This document shows positions 1 through 9,989 of a DNA stretch of 64,000 bases, piece by piece. The DNA is taken from assembly GCF_025399895.1 (NCBI RefSeq), contig NZ_JAODUA010000001.1, positions 620,001-684,000 on the forward strand. Reading direction: 5' to 3'. Below the pieces are notes generated by a model, which saw only the letters and a program-made list of their open reading frames with translations, was not told the DNA's origin and did no database searches. Source of the stretch: Streptomyces sp. ASQP_92 (lineage in GTDB: Bacteria > Actinomycetota > Actinomycetes > Streptomycetales > Streptomycetaceae). The position numbers and the translations under genes are program-made. Position 1 is the first letter of the stretch. Each line of letters begins with the position of its first letter.

Positions 1-1
1 C

Positions 2-1372
<1,371 letters not shown>

Positions 1373-1376
1373 CCCC

Positions 1377-1412
1377 CGGCGCCGGGCCCCCCTGCGGGGG
1401 TGCCCGGCGCCG
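1377..1412 (+). terminator. Hairpin terminator after leuA
   Basis: The arms CGGCGCCGGGC (1377-1387) and GCCCGGCGCCG (1402-1412) are perfectly complementary, and an inner run of C pairs with a run of G. There is no T-run, which is usual for Streptomyces terminators. It starts 5 nt after the leuA stop. Confidence 0.75.
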
Positions 1413-1439
1413 CGCCGCCCCTCCCCCCTCGGCCCTGCG

Positions 1440-1660
1440 GGCCGTGCTCGCTGTTCGCGCAGTTCCCCGCGCCCCTGAAACCCGCCTTCGACCGCGGATC
1501 GTGGTCGCTTTTCGCGCAGTTCCCCGCGCCCCTAGCTACTCGGTGCCGGGCCGCATGGGACACCTCAGCCCGTCCGGCGTTTGAGGACGAGCGCCGTTCA
1601 GGCGCGATACGGGGTCTGGGGCGGAGCCCCAGGGGCGGCGGGAATTCGCCATCCGAGGGG
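1440..1660 (+). repeat. Dispersed intergenic repeats (elements A and B)
   Basis: Most of the 380-nt gap between leuA and the next gene is repeat. Element A has the core GCAGTTCCCCGCGCCCC. It occurs twice here (about 1456-1476 and 1513-1533), 57 nt apart. It is followed by element B, with core CCGGCGTTTGAGGACGAGC and hairpins GCGCC-GTTCA-GGCGC and TGGGGC-GGA-GCCCCA. The same elements recur before recO, after uppS and after glyS. No coding potential is supported. Confidence 0.85.
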
Positions 1661-1752
1661 GGGCCTTCTTCCGGGGTGCTGACGCCACATCGCGGATGTG
1701 GCTAACATCACGTCAACGCGGCAACGTTGCCGGAGCGTTACGGAGGTGCGCG

Positions 1753-2493
1753 GTGCGGCCAGCACGGGGACAGAACGGTACGAACCTGAGCACCGGGCCC
1801 ACGCCCGGCACCCGCCCCCGCCCCCGTCTGTGGTCCACCCGCACGCAGTGGCACACCGTGGGAGACGGCGAGTTCTTCTGCCCCGACTGCGGAGGCGACC
1901 GGAACTACCAGCGCCGCACCGGCCGCAAGCGCCTCACGATCCTGGGCATCCCGCTCGTCGCCCGCGGCGCCGCGGGCCCCGTCGTCGAGTGCGCCGCCTG
2001 CCAGGGCCACTTCGGTACGGAAGCCCTGGACCACCCCACCACGACCCGCTTCTCCGCGATGCTGCGCGACGCCGTGCACACCGTCGCCCTCGCCGTCCTC
2101 GCTGCGGGCGGCACCTCGTCCCGTACGGTCACCGGCACCGCCGTCGCCACCGTGCGGGCCGCCGGGTTCGAGGACTGCACCGAGGATCAGCTCGTCGCCC
2201 TCATCGAGGCCCTGGCCGCCGACACCGGCCGCTTCCTCACCGACCCGGTCGACGAGACGGACCCCTGCGGCGCGGCCCTCGCGATCGAACTCCACGAGGC
2301 CCTCGAACCGCTCGCCCCGCACCTGGCCCCCGCCGGCCGCGAGTCGATCCTGCTCCAGGGTGCCCGCATCGCGCTCGCGGACGGCCCGTACAGCCCGGCC
2401 GAACGCGAGGTGCTCAGCACGGTCGGCGGCGCGCTCTCGCTCTGCGCGGACGACACCGCCCGGCTGCTCGCGGCGGCCCGTACGCCCTCCTGA
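1753..2493 (+). CDS. Zinc-ribbon TerB-like protein
   Basis: The 246-residue protein probably binds one metal ion through four cysteines: CPDC at residues 43-46 and CAAC at 80-83. The second half (about 100-240) is helical and resembles the TerB tellurite-resistance domain family, including a typical acidic segment ALADGPYSPAEREVL near the end. The start is the GTG at 1753 because GGAGGTG lies 5-6 nt upstream. A longer reading from 1696 would place that ribosome site inside the gene. The role of TerB-like proteins is poorly defined, and nothing here ties it to tellurite, since no other ter genes are nearby. It is probably monocistronic. Confidence 0.75.
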   Translation: MRPARGQNGTNLSTGPTPGTRPRPRLWSTRTQWHTVGDGEFFCPDCGGDRNYQRRTGRKRLTILGIPLVARGAAGPVVECAACQGHFGTEALDHPTTTRFSAMLRDAVHTVALAVLAAGGTSSRTVTGTAVATVRAAGFEDCTEDQLVALIEALAADTGRFLTDPVDETDPCGAALAIELHEALEPLAPHLAPAGRESILLQGARIALADGPYSPAEREVLSTVGGALSLCADDTARLLAAARTPS

Positions 2494-2519
2494 CGTTCCG
2501 GCCCGAACTCCCCGCGCGA

Positions 2520-3584
2520 TCAGGAGGGTTGCGTGGGCAGCCAGCCGTGCTGGACCGCCCGTACGCCCGCCTCGAAACGGCTGCGCGCGCCCAGCCGCTC
2601 CATCAGGTCCGTCGCGATCCGCCGCGCGGTGCGCTGGGAGACCCCGAGCCGTTTCGCGATCGCCTCGTCGGTGTGCCCCTGCGCGAGCAGAGTGATCGTG
2701 GTCGACTCCTGGGGGCTCAGCCCGTGCTCGTCGCGCGCGGACGCGGCGCCGAGCGGCCGGGCCCCCTCCCACACGCTGTCGAAGAGCGCGCACAGCGCGG
2801 TGAGCGTGCCCTGGCCGTTGAGCACCACGGCCGCGGCCGCCGTGTCGTTGCTGCTGACCGGGATGACGGCCGTGGCACGGTCCACGATGATCATCCGGGT
2901 GGGCAGCGAAGGCACCGTGCGGACCTGCCCGCCGAGGGCGGCGATCCAGTTGACGTAGTCCACGGTGACCTGGCTGTTGCGGACACTGTCCAGATACACC
3001 GTGCGCATCCGGATCCCGCGCCGCAGCTGCGCCTCGTTCAGCGGCTTGGCCGCCGCGATGTTCTCCTGCGACTGGCCGCCGTCGGGCGCGAACGTGGCGA
3101 CCTCGGTACGGGTCTCGCGGGCCAGCCGGGTCAGCCGGTCCCGTATCCGGTCCAGCCCGATGAGCTGCTCCACCCCCGGGCTGGTGGCGGCCGGACGCAG
3201 ATCGGCGTACTCCGCGATCAGCTGGGCGGCGACGGCCCGCGAGGCCTCCAACTTCTGCTGCTGCGCGGCCAGTTCGGCCTGCTGGCGTGCCATCAGGATC
3301 TCCATCCCGATGTCGGGCGAGACCGCGCGGAGCCTGCCCCGCTGCTCGGCCGACGGCCGGATCAGCGCGAGTTCGCTCAGCGTGTCCAGCGCGCGGCGCA
3401 CCTCCGCCTCCGGCGCCCCCGTCACCGCCACGAGCTCGGCCACCCCACCCTGCGGATCGGCCAGCATCGTGCGGTAGACGGCCTCCGCGACCGCGTCCAG
3501 CCCCAACGTCGTCAGCAATGTCCCCAACCCCCCAGTACGCGGAGAGCTCCCCAGCTCCCCCCCTCCCCCGACTCTCCGGATCAT
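2520..3584 (-). CDS. Transcriptional regulator with TrmB-like N-terminus and LuxR-type HTH
   Basis: The 354-residue cytoplasmic regulator has two DNA-binding-type regions. Residues about 15-75 form a TrmB-like winged helix (VYRTMLADPQGGVAELVAV). Next come a coiled, Gln-rich linker (ARQQAELAAQQQKLEASR) and a middle domain. The C-terminal LuxR-type helix-turn-helix reads LSPQESTTITLLAQGHTDEA and continues to a recognition helix with SQRTARRIATDL. This layout is common in Streptomyces proteins of unknown ligand. The ATG at 3584 is the first in-frame Met after a low-complexity stretch. A TTG start a few codons inside, before LLTTLGLDAVAEAV, is also possible. It converges on the TerB-like gene. 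Confidence 0.8.
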   Translation of the reverse strand: MIRRVGGGGELGSSPRTGGLGTLLTTLGLDAVAEAVYRTMLADPQGGVAELVAVTGAPEAEVRRALDTLSELALIRPSAEQRGRLRAVSPDIGMEILMARQQAELAAQQQKLEASRAVAAQLIAEYADLRPAATSPGVEQLIGLDRIRDRLTRLARETRTEVATFAPDGGQSQENIAAAKPLNEAQLRRGIRMRTVYLDSVRNSQVTVDYVNWIAALGGQVRTVPSLPTRMIIVDRATAVIPVSSNDTAAAAVVLNGQGTLTALCALFDSVWEGARPLGAASARDEHGLSPQESTTITLLAQGHTDEAIAKRLGVSQRTARRIATDLMERLGARSRFEAGVRAVQHGWLPTQPS

Positions 3585-3714
3585 GCCACGGCCGGTCTGG
3601 ACCAGGGCATGCCGGGAGCGATCCGCGTACGGGCCTGGACACAACCGGCCAAAGCCCGAACCGGCCATGTCGCCCGGCGGCCAGGGGTGTTGTCCGCTTG
3701 AGAGGGTCGGCTCC

Positions 3715-4077
3715 ATGTACCTCGTGCATGCCCGACTGCTCGGGCCCCCCGGCACCCCCATGCCCGCCGCCGCCCGGGAGTTGGTGAACGTCAAGGCGCG
3801 ACCGCGGGACGGCCTGGAGCACGTCACGGTCCACGCCGACGCCCGGCCGCACCCCGTGATCGGCCTGTACGTCCGCGCGGCGGACCTGGCCTCCGCCGAG
3901 GCGCGTGCCTTCGCGCTGGTCCGGCGCACCCTGACGACCCGGGTGTTCGACGGCTGGTCGCTGCTGGACGCGCACGTCCCCCTCGTCGGCCCGTTCTACG
4001 ACGCGCTCTCCACCGCCATCGCCCCCGCCTCCGCCCTCGGCGCCTTCGAGCCGGACGGTACGGGCCGGCAGGTATGA
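3715..4077 (+). CDS. Hypothetical protein
   Basis: A protein of about 120 residues starting MYLVHARLLGPPG. It has codon use typical of the genome and no signal peptide or membrane segment. The body (NVKARPRDGLEHVTVHADA, then an alternating hydrophobic pattern) suggests an alpha/beta fold. The frame is open from 3583, but the ATG at 3715 fits best because the upstream part is low-complexity and lies in the promoter region of the divergent regulator. I do not recognise a family. Divergent transcription from the regulator at 2520-3584 may mean it is that regulator's target. Confidence 0.55.
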   Translation: MYLVHARLLGPPGTPMPAAARELVNVKARPRDGLEHVTVHADARPHPVIGLYVRAADLASAEARAFALVRRTLTTRVFDGWSLLDAHVPLVGPFYDALSTAIAPASALGAFEPDGTGRQV

Positions 4078-4388
4078 GCACGCCGGACGGCGGGGCCCGG
4101 GGGAGGGGCGCCTGGACGGGAAGGACCGTGGGAGGACGGGCGGCCTGGACGAAAACGGCCAGGGGGAGGGGGCCTGGACGGAAAGGGTCAAGGCCCCTTC
4201 GGGCCACCGGAAACCTCTTCCGCCCCTTCTGACCAGCGACGAAAGTAGTTCTCGCCGGCAGGGAACACCACCCGGCAGGCAAAAACCGGGAAGCACCACC
4301 GCGGGATGCGCACCGGTTCAGGACACCCCGATCGCCGTCAGAGCCGGCACCGGTCGCCCAGCGGCCGCCCGGCACGAAAGGAACCACC
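4078..4388. other. Intergenic leader with imperfect CCTGGACGG repeats
   Basis: This 311-nt gap holds three copies of CCTGGACG followed by G/A-rich sequence (starting at 4111, 4144 and 4173; spacing 33 and 29 nt). Next comes a pairing stretch AAGGCCCCTTCGGGCC near 4190. A less GC-rich stretch (about 4220-4280) could hold the promoter of the secreted-peptide gene. I searched by eye for the conserved c-di-AMP (ydaO-type) riboswitch motifs found upstream of some Streptomyces wall hydrolases and did not find them. Confidence 0.4.
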
Positions 4389-4595
4389 ATGCTGCGCATC
4401 CGTATCGCCAAGGCCGCCGCGGTCGCCACCTTCGGTCTCGCCGCCGCCTTCGCCGGTCACTCCTTCACCGCCCCGGCCGCGGCCCCCGCCGCCACCCCGG
4501 CCCCCGCCTCCGCCCCCGCGGCCACCACCACCGCCGTCCCGGCCGTCACCACGGGCACCGCCACCGTGACCCCGGCCGACTACATCTGGGGCTGA
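4389..4595 (+). CDS. Small secreted Ala/Pro/Thr-rich peptide
   Basis: A 68-residue product. It begins with a classical Sec signal (MLRIRIAKAA, then a hydrophobic stretch to about residue 25). The mature part is low-complexity, rich in Ala, Pro and Thr, and ends with DYIWG. The start has AAAGGA about 6 nt upstream. It lies 151 nt before the FG-GAP cluster on the same strand and may be cotranscribed with it. No known family was recognised. The short aromatic tail echoes the Gly-Trp ends of the three following proteins, but that may be chance. Confidence 0.6.
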   Translation: MLRIRIAKAAAVATFGLAAAFAGHSFTAPAAAPAATPAPASAPAATTTAVPAVTTGTATVTPADYIWG

Positions 4596-4746
4596 CCCGC
4601 CCGGCTCGCCGACCTGAGCCCGACCCGGGCCGAGCCGTCCATCCGACCCCACACGTCGGTCCGCCCGGCCCGCCGCGGCCCCCTTTGCGCCGCGCCGCTC
4701 CCACCCTTCAGCGACTTCTCCGTCGAACCAGCTCCGAGGATCTGTC

Positions 4747-5999
4747 ATGCCCAGAACAGGAACGCTCGCCACTGAAACGTCCGGCACAGGTACGTCCGGC
4801 ACGGAAACGAACTCCCGTCCTGCCAGGCGAAGGACGGCCATCGCCGCCCTGGCCCTCGCCGGGGTCGCCGCGAGCGCCCTGACCCTCGCCGGAGCCGGCC
4901 CGGCCGGTGCGGCGTCCGTCGCCACCTGGGACAAGCTCGCCCAGTGCGAGGGTCCGGCGACTGGACGATCGTCGACTCGACCCACACCTACTACGGCGGG
5001 CTCCAGTTCGACCTCCAGACCTGGAACGCCTACGGCGGCCGCCAGTACGCCACGTATCCCAACCAGGCCACCAAGAAGCAGCAGATCCTCATCGGGGAGA
5101 AGCTCCTGGCCGCCCGGGGCGCCGCCCCCTGGCCGGTATGCGGCGGCCCCAGCGGAATCGCCAACGACCACGCCGACCCGTACCCGGCCGAACCGCCCAC
5201 CCCGGTCGGTGTCGTCCAGCTCAGCGCGGCCGACTTCGACGGCGACGGAACGAAGGACATCGTCGGGATCGAGGCGGCCACGGGCAAGTTGTGGCTGTAC
5301 CCGGGCAAGGGCAACGGCACCCTCGGCGACCGCGTACAGATCGGCTCCGGCTGGGGCGGCATGAGCGGCCTGGCCGCCGCCGACTACACCGGTGACGGCA
5401 AGGCCGACCTCGCCGCCGTCGAGAACGCCACCGGAAAGCTCTACGTCTACCCCGGCTCGGGCGCCGCCGGCGGCATGAACACCCTGGGCGACCGGGTGCA
5501 GATCGGCTCCGGCTGGAACTCCATGCGGGACCTCACCGCCCTCGACGTCAACAAGGACAACAAGCCCGACCTCGTCGCCATCGACAACAACGGTGCACTG
5601 TGGGCCTACCCGGGCACCGGCTCGCTCAACGGCACTGGCACGCTCGGCAGCCGGGTCCAGATCGGCTCCGGCTGGGACACCATGGCCGAACTCTCCAGCC
5701 CCGGCGACCTGAACGGTGACGGCAGGGCCGACCTCGTCGCGGTGGACCAGGGCGGCAAACTCTGGAACTACCCGGGCACGGGCTCGCTCAACGGCACCGG
5801 CACGCTCGGCGGCCGGGTCCAGATCGGCTCCGGCTGGGACACCATGCACCAGCTCGTCGGCGCCGACTTCAACGGCGACGGCAAGGGCGACCTCGACGCC
5901 GTCCAGGCCCCCTCCGGCTCCACCGGCACCTTCTACTTCTACCCCGGCAACGGCAGCGGCGGCCTCGGCGACCGCGCCCAGATCGGCACCGGCTGGTAG
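4747..5999 (+). pseudogene. Rpf-like muralytic protein with five FG-GAP-like repeats, apparent frameshift
   Basis: A secreted wall hydrolase of the resuscitation-promoting-factor (transglycosylase-like) type, or a broken copy of one. The first frame (from ATG 4747) gives a signal peptide and then ATWDKLAQCE at the start of the Rpf fold. Near base 4950 the match moves to another frame, which reads GSGDWTIVDSTHTYYGGLQ and on through the domain. The repeats are in that second frame. One missing G in the run GAGGGTCC explains it, since restoring it gives CEGSGDW. The Glu of CE is the catalytic residue in this family. Five repeats follow, with motif YPGTGSLNGTGTLG and QIGSGW, ending GTGW. Sequencing error and true mutation cannot be told apart here. 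Confidence 0.8.
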
Positions 6000-6131
6000 G
6001 CCCCCGGCCCCGGCCGGCACCGACTTCGCGCCGGCCGCGGCATCCCGAAGCACCCGCAACGCCCTCAACTTCCCCCGTGTGGCGCACCGTTCGGCGCGCC
6101 CGGGGATCGACCTCCCTGGAGAACACCCACC

Positions 6132-7559
6132 ATGTCGAAGATCGCCGACAAGCTCAAGAAGTCCTCCCTCGCCGGCCTCGTCGCCGCCGCGGCCGTCACC
6201 GGACTGACCGCCGCCCCCGCCCACGCCGACGCCACCTCCTCCATGGCCTCGACCGCCGCCGGTCAGATCGGCCAGGGCCCCTGCGGCCAGGGCGGTTACT
6301 GGAGCCACAACAACAGCCAGAACAACAGCTGCGGAGGCGGCGGGACCCAGTCCCACGCCTGGTGCGCGGACTTCGTCGGCTGGGTCTGGTCGCACTACGA
6401 CGTGGCCCACATCGGTTCGCTCACCGACGGCGCCGCCAGCTTCTTCGCCTACGGACAGGCGAACGGCACCCTGCACGACACCCCGAAGGTGGGCGACGCG
6501 GTCGTCTACAACTACCGGGGCGGGTACGCCGACCACGTCGCGATGGTGACCGGATTCGACGGCACGACGGTGACCGTCGTCGGCGGAAACGAGGGCCACA
6601 ACAGCGGCCACAGCGAGGGCATCGTCCAGCGCGAGTCGACCACCAACTGGTCGGTGGGCTCGGCGCCTTGGGGCCAGACGATCAGCGGGTACATCTCGCC
6701 GGTGCTCAACAGCGATGCCGGGGCGACTCCGTCGGCGGCGGGCATGACCCACCTGGCCGGCGGCGACCTGGACGCCAACGGCACCCACGACGTCCTGGCC
6801 ACCGAGGTCACCACCGGCGACCTCTACATGTACCCGGGCACCGGCTCGATCAACGGCACCAGCACCCTGGGCAACCGGATCAAGATCGGTAGCGGCTGGA
6901 ACACCATGACCAACGAGACCATCGGTGACTTCAACGGCGACGGCAAGGCCGATGTCCTGGCCACCGACTCCGCCGCCGGCGACCTCTACCTGTACCCGGG
7001 CACGGGCGCGGTCAACGGCATGGGCACGCTCGGCAGCCGCGTCAAGATCGGCACGGGCTGGTCCAGCATGCACGACGTGGCCCGCATGGACGTCAACCAC
7101 GACGGGAAGGCCGACGTCGTCGCCGTCGAGACCGCCACCGGCGACCTGTACGCCTACCCCGGCACCGGCACCCTCGCCGGCACCAACACCCTGGGCGCCC
7201 GGGTCAAGATCGGCTCCGGCTGGAACTCGATGAGCAGCCTGACCACCCCCGGCGACCTCAACGCCGACGGCATCAACGACCTGGTCGCCAAGGACGAGAC
7301 CGGCAAGCTCTTCGTCTACCCCGGCTCGGGCTCCCTCAACGGCACGAACACCCTCGGTGCTCGCACCCAGATCGGCTCCGGCTGGAGCGCGATGACCGAC
7401 ATCGTCGGTGCCGACGTCAACGGTGACGGCAGGGGCGACATCGCGGCGGTCGAGGCGGCTCCCGGCGCTACCGGCAAGTTCTACGTCTACCCCGGCACCG
7501 GCGCCGTCAACGGCATGAACACCCTCGGCGCTCGCACCCAGATCGGCACCGGCTGGTAG
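6132..7559 (+). CDS. Secreted CHAP-domain protein with five FG-GAP-like repeats
   Basis: The 475-residue protein has a Sec signal ending near residue 34 (APAHA). It is followed by a CHAP domain (about 35-195), the cysteine-histidine amidohydrolase/peptidase family that cuts peptidoglycan stem peptides or cross-bridges. The likely catalytic Cys is in HAWCADFVGWVW and the His in YADHVAMVTG. Residues about 205-475 hold five repeats, each with an Asp-rich calcium-type loop (DFNGDGKAD) and YPGTG...LG.R..IG.GW, ending in GTGW. The module matches those of the two neighbouring genes repeat by repeat. It probably anchors the enzyme to the wall, but that is inference. It starts 132 nt after the Rpf-like gene. 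Confidence 0.9.
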   Translation: MSKIADKLKKSSLAGLVAAAAVTGLTAAPAHADATSSMASTAAGQIGQGPCGQGGYWSHNNSQNNSCGGGGTQSHAWCADFVGWVWSHYDVAHIGSLTDGAASFFAYGQANGTLHDTPKVGDAVVYNYRGGYADHVAMVTGFDGTTVTVVGGNEGHNSGHSEGIVQRESTTNWSVGSAPWGQTISGYISPVLNSDAGATPSAAGMTHLAGGDLDANGTHDVLATEVTTGDLYMYPGTGSINGTSTLGNRIKIGSGWNTMTNETIGDFNGDGKADVLATDSAAGDLYLYPGTGAVNGMGTLGSRVKIGTGWSSMHDVARMDVNHDGKADVVAVETATGDLYAYPGTGTLAGTNTLGARVKIGSGWNSMSSLTTPGDLNADGINDLVAKDETGKLFVYPGSGSLNGTNTLGARTQIGSGWSAMTDIVGADVNGDGRGDIAAVEAAPGATGKFYVYPGTGAVNGMNTLGARTQIGTGW

Positions 7560-7678
7560 GGCATTGCGCTCAACTTCCGTACCACTTGGGCCCGTTCGCG
7601 CGTCACTGCGATGCGCGGACGGGCCCGTCCCGCGTCCCGCACCCCGCCCCGTACGAGTCCGAAAGGACCAGCACCGCC

Positions 7679-9769
7679 ATGAAGACCCGCTTCCGCACCA
7701 CCACAGGCGCCGCCGTCGCGGTGCTCACCTCGCTCGTCGCGGGAACGCTGAGCGGGAGCCCGGCCGCCGCCGACTCCACCGCGATATCCGACGGATCCAT
7801 CGCCACCTACAACGCCATCACCCGCATCGACGCCTCCGGCATGGGCTTCCAGTGGGACAACGGCCGCGACGCGGGCCGGGTGTCGACCTTCGAGTCAGCC
7901 CACCCCGGCCTCACCCGCACCACCGTCAACGGCCTCCTCGCGAACTCCGGGGCCGACATCGCCGCACGACCGCTGTGCCACCCCACCAACATCGCCGGCG
8001 CCCAGGGCTTCTGCCCGTCCTCGGACGACGACGGCGGTCCCTGGGTGCCCCAGGGCCTCACCGGATCCGGCGAGTCACCGCAGGCCGCCCAGTCGGTCAA
8101 CGGCCGCAAGGTGCTCATCAGCAGCGCCCACGCCCCCAGCGACGCGGGCGAGCGGGTCACCTTCACCGATGTGACCGACCCGGCCCATGTCACCTACAAA
8201 CACGCCCTGTTGGCCGGCCTGTCCGACGACAGCAGGACCTTCGGACAGCTCGCCGGGGGGCACGCCAACAGCGTGGTCTGGTCCGGCAGCAGGCTGTACG
8301 TGTCGTCGATCGGCAGCGGCTTCGACGTCTTCGACCTCAACGACGTGTGGCAGATGGACACGACCTCCGACACGACGGTCGGGCTGGACGCCAACGGCCG
8401 GACGCACGGCGGCGGATTCACCTACGTCCTGCCCCGGACCGGCAGTTACGCCTACACCGGCGCGGGCGGCGGCTGTGGCGCCTACGCCGGAGTGCCCGAC
8501 CGGCCCTGCCTCACCTCGGCCTCCCTCGATACCTCCGGGGACTCGCCCGCACTGGTCACCGCCGAGGGCGACGAGAAGCCGACCGAGGCCGACTTCGGCC
8601 GCGGCGCCGCCCCGATCGTGCGCTGGCCCATCGACCTGGCCACCGGCAAGCTGAAGGCCGACGCCGCCGGGCACGTCACCGCCTCCGCGGCCTACGCTTC
8701 GCCGATGGGCGGCGTCCAGGGCGTCGCCATGCACAACGGACGCTTCGCCCTCTCGGGCGCCTGCCCCGAGTGGATCGCGGCCGCGAACCAGCCGAAGGAC
8801 AGGCCCGTCGTCAACTACCCGAGCTGCCTCTACGAAGCCCGCGCCGACCAGCCCGTACGCCTGGTCACCCGTACCGCCGTCAACACGGAGAACCTCTCGT
8901 ACTGGCCGGGCAGCGACGAGCTGTGGATGGTCAACGAGGTCCCGGGCGGGCGCGTGGTCGCCCACACCCCCTGGCCCGACGCCCCGGCCCCGGCCGGCAT
9001 GGTCAAGGTCACCTCGGCCGACTTCACCGGGGACGGCCGCAAGGACCTGGTCGGCGTCGAGGCGGCCACCGCCAGACTGTGGCTCTACCCCGGCAAGGGC
9101 GACGGCACGTTCGGCGACCGGGTCCAGATCGGTTCCGGCTGGGGTGCCATGGACAAGCTCGCCGCCGGTGACTACACCGGAGACGGCAAGGCCGACCTGA
9201 TCACCGTGGACACCGGCACGGGCGCCCTGTACGTCTATGCGGGCAGCGGCACCGCGGCCGGTATGAACACCCTCGGCGCCCGCACCCGGATCGGCACCGG
9301 CTGGAACGACCTGCGCGAGCTGACCGCCCTGGACGCCAACGCCGACGGCCGCGCCGACCTCGTCGCCATCGACCGCGCCGGCGCGCTGTGGGTCTACCCC
9401 GGCACGGGCTCGCTCCAGGGCACGAACACCCTGGGCTCCCGCGCCCAGATCGGCTCCGGCTGGGACTCCATGACCGAGCTGACCAGCCCCGCCAAGGGTG
9501 ACCTGGTGGCCGTCGACCGCACCGGCGCGCTGTGGAGCTACCCCGGCACCGGGGCCATCAACGGCACCGCCACCCTGGGCGCCCGCACCCGCGTCGGCTC
9601 CGGCTGGGACAGCATGCGCCAGCTGGTCGGCGCGGACTTCAACGGCGACGGCAAGGGCGACGTGGACGCGGTCCAGGCCCCCGCTTCCGCCACCGGCGCC
9701 CTCTACTTCTACCCCGGCACGACCGGCTCGGCCCTGGGCGACCGGGCGCAGATCGGGGTGGGCTGGTAG
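7679..9769 (+). CDS. Secreted protein with unknown N-terminal domain and five FG-GAP-like repeats
   Basis: 696 residues. The ATG at 7679 begins a Sec signal (MKTRFRTTTGAAVAV, cleavage near PAAA-DS) and has GAAAGGA upstream. Residues about 35-435 form a large extracellular domain with probable propeller-like strands (VWSGSRLYVSSIGSGFDVFD) and several Cys (PLCHPTN, GGGCGAYA, RPCLTS, GACPEW, PSCLY) that may form disulfides. I do not recognise the family. The last 260 residues carry the same five-repeat module as the two upstream genes and end GVGW. Repeat 4 has lost most of its Asp-rich loop (TSPAKGDLVAV). It is the last gene of the cluster. Confidence 0.85.
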   Translation: MKTRFRTTTGAAVAVLTSLVAGTLSGSPAAADSTAISDGSIATYNAITRIDASGMGFQWDNGRDAGRVSTFESAHPGLTRTTVNGLLANSGADIAARPLCHPTNIAGAQGFCPSSDDDGGPWVPQGLTGSGESPQAAQSVNGRKVLISSAHAPSDAGERVTFTDVTDPAHVTYKHALLAGLSDDSRTFGQLAGGHANSVVWSGSRLYVSSIGSGFDVFDLNDVWQMDTTSDTTVGLDANGRTHGGGFTYVLPRTGSYAYTGAGGGCGAYAGVPDRPCLTSASLDTSGDSPALVTAEGDEKPTEADFGRGAAPIVRWPIDLATGKLKADAAGHVTASAAYASPMGGVQGVAMHNGRFALSGACPEWIAAANQPKDRPVVNYPSCLYEARADQPVRLVTRTAVNTENLSYWPGSDELWMVNEVPGGRVVAHTPWPDAPAPAGMVKVTSADFTGDGRKDLVGVEAATARLWLYPGKGDGTFGDRVQIGSGWGAMDKLAAGDYTGDGKADLITVDTGTGALYVYAGSGTAAGMNTLGARTRIGTGWNDLRELTALDANADGRADLVAIDRAGALWVYPGTGSLQGTNTLGSRAQIGSGWDSMTELTSPAKGDLVAVDRTGALWSYPGTGAINGTATLGARTRVGSGWDSMRQLVGADFNGDGKGDVDAVQAPASATGALYFYPGTTGSALGDRAQIGVGW

Positions 9770-9989
9770 TCCCCGCCCCCGGGGCCGCGACGAGCCCCAC
9801 CGCCCGTCGTTCGTACCGTCGTCCGGCCGCGTACTCCCCCGGGAGTAACGGCCGGCACACGGACACCCCGGGAAGTACCGCGATCTCGGTCGCCGGCGGG
9901 ACGAACACGGCCCGGGCGGGCGAGACGCTGGGACCAGCCGGGCCGGCCGCACGGGCCCTTCCGAGATGTCCGGCCGGAGGGGGCCCGGG

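Noticed and set aside
1738..4299. Very long minus-strand open frame of 853 codons
   Set aside because: It is a shadow of high-GC genes: the product is Gly/Arg/Ala-rich low-complexity, and better-supported genes lie in other frames.
4078..4388. Possible c-di-AMP riboswitch before wall-hydrolase genes
   Set aside because: The conserved motifs recalled for the ydaO class were not found here or in the gaps before 4747, 6132 and 7679.
4940..4960. Programmed -1 ribosomal frameshift in the Rpf-like gene
   Set aside because: A -1 slip would give CEGSGDW, but there is no X-XXY-YYZ slippery heptamer or clear downstream pseudoknot; a lost G in a G run is simpler.
4338..7100. 920-codon minus-strand open frame opposite the FG-GAP genes
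   Set aside because: Repetitive GAGADLDPAAERA-type product mirrors the repeats of the plus-strand genes; no family likeness.
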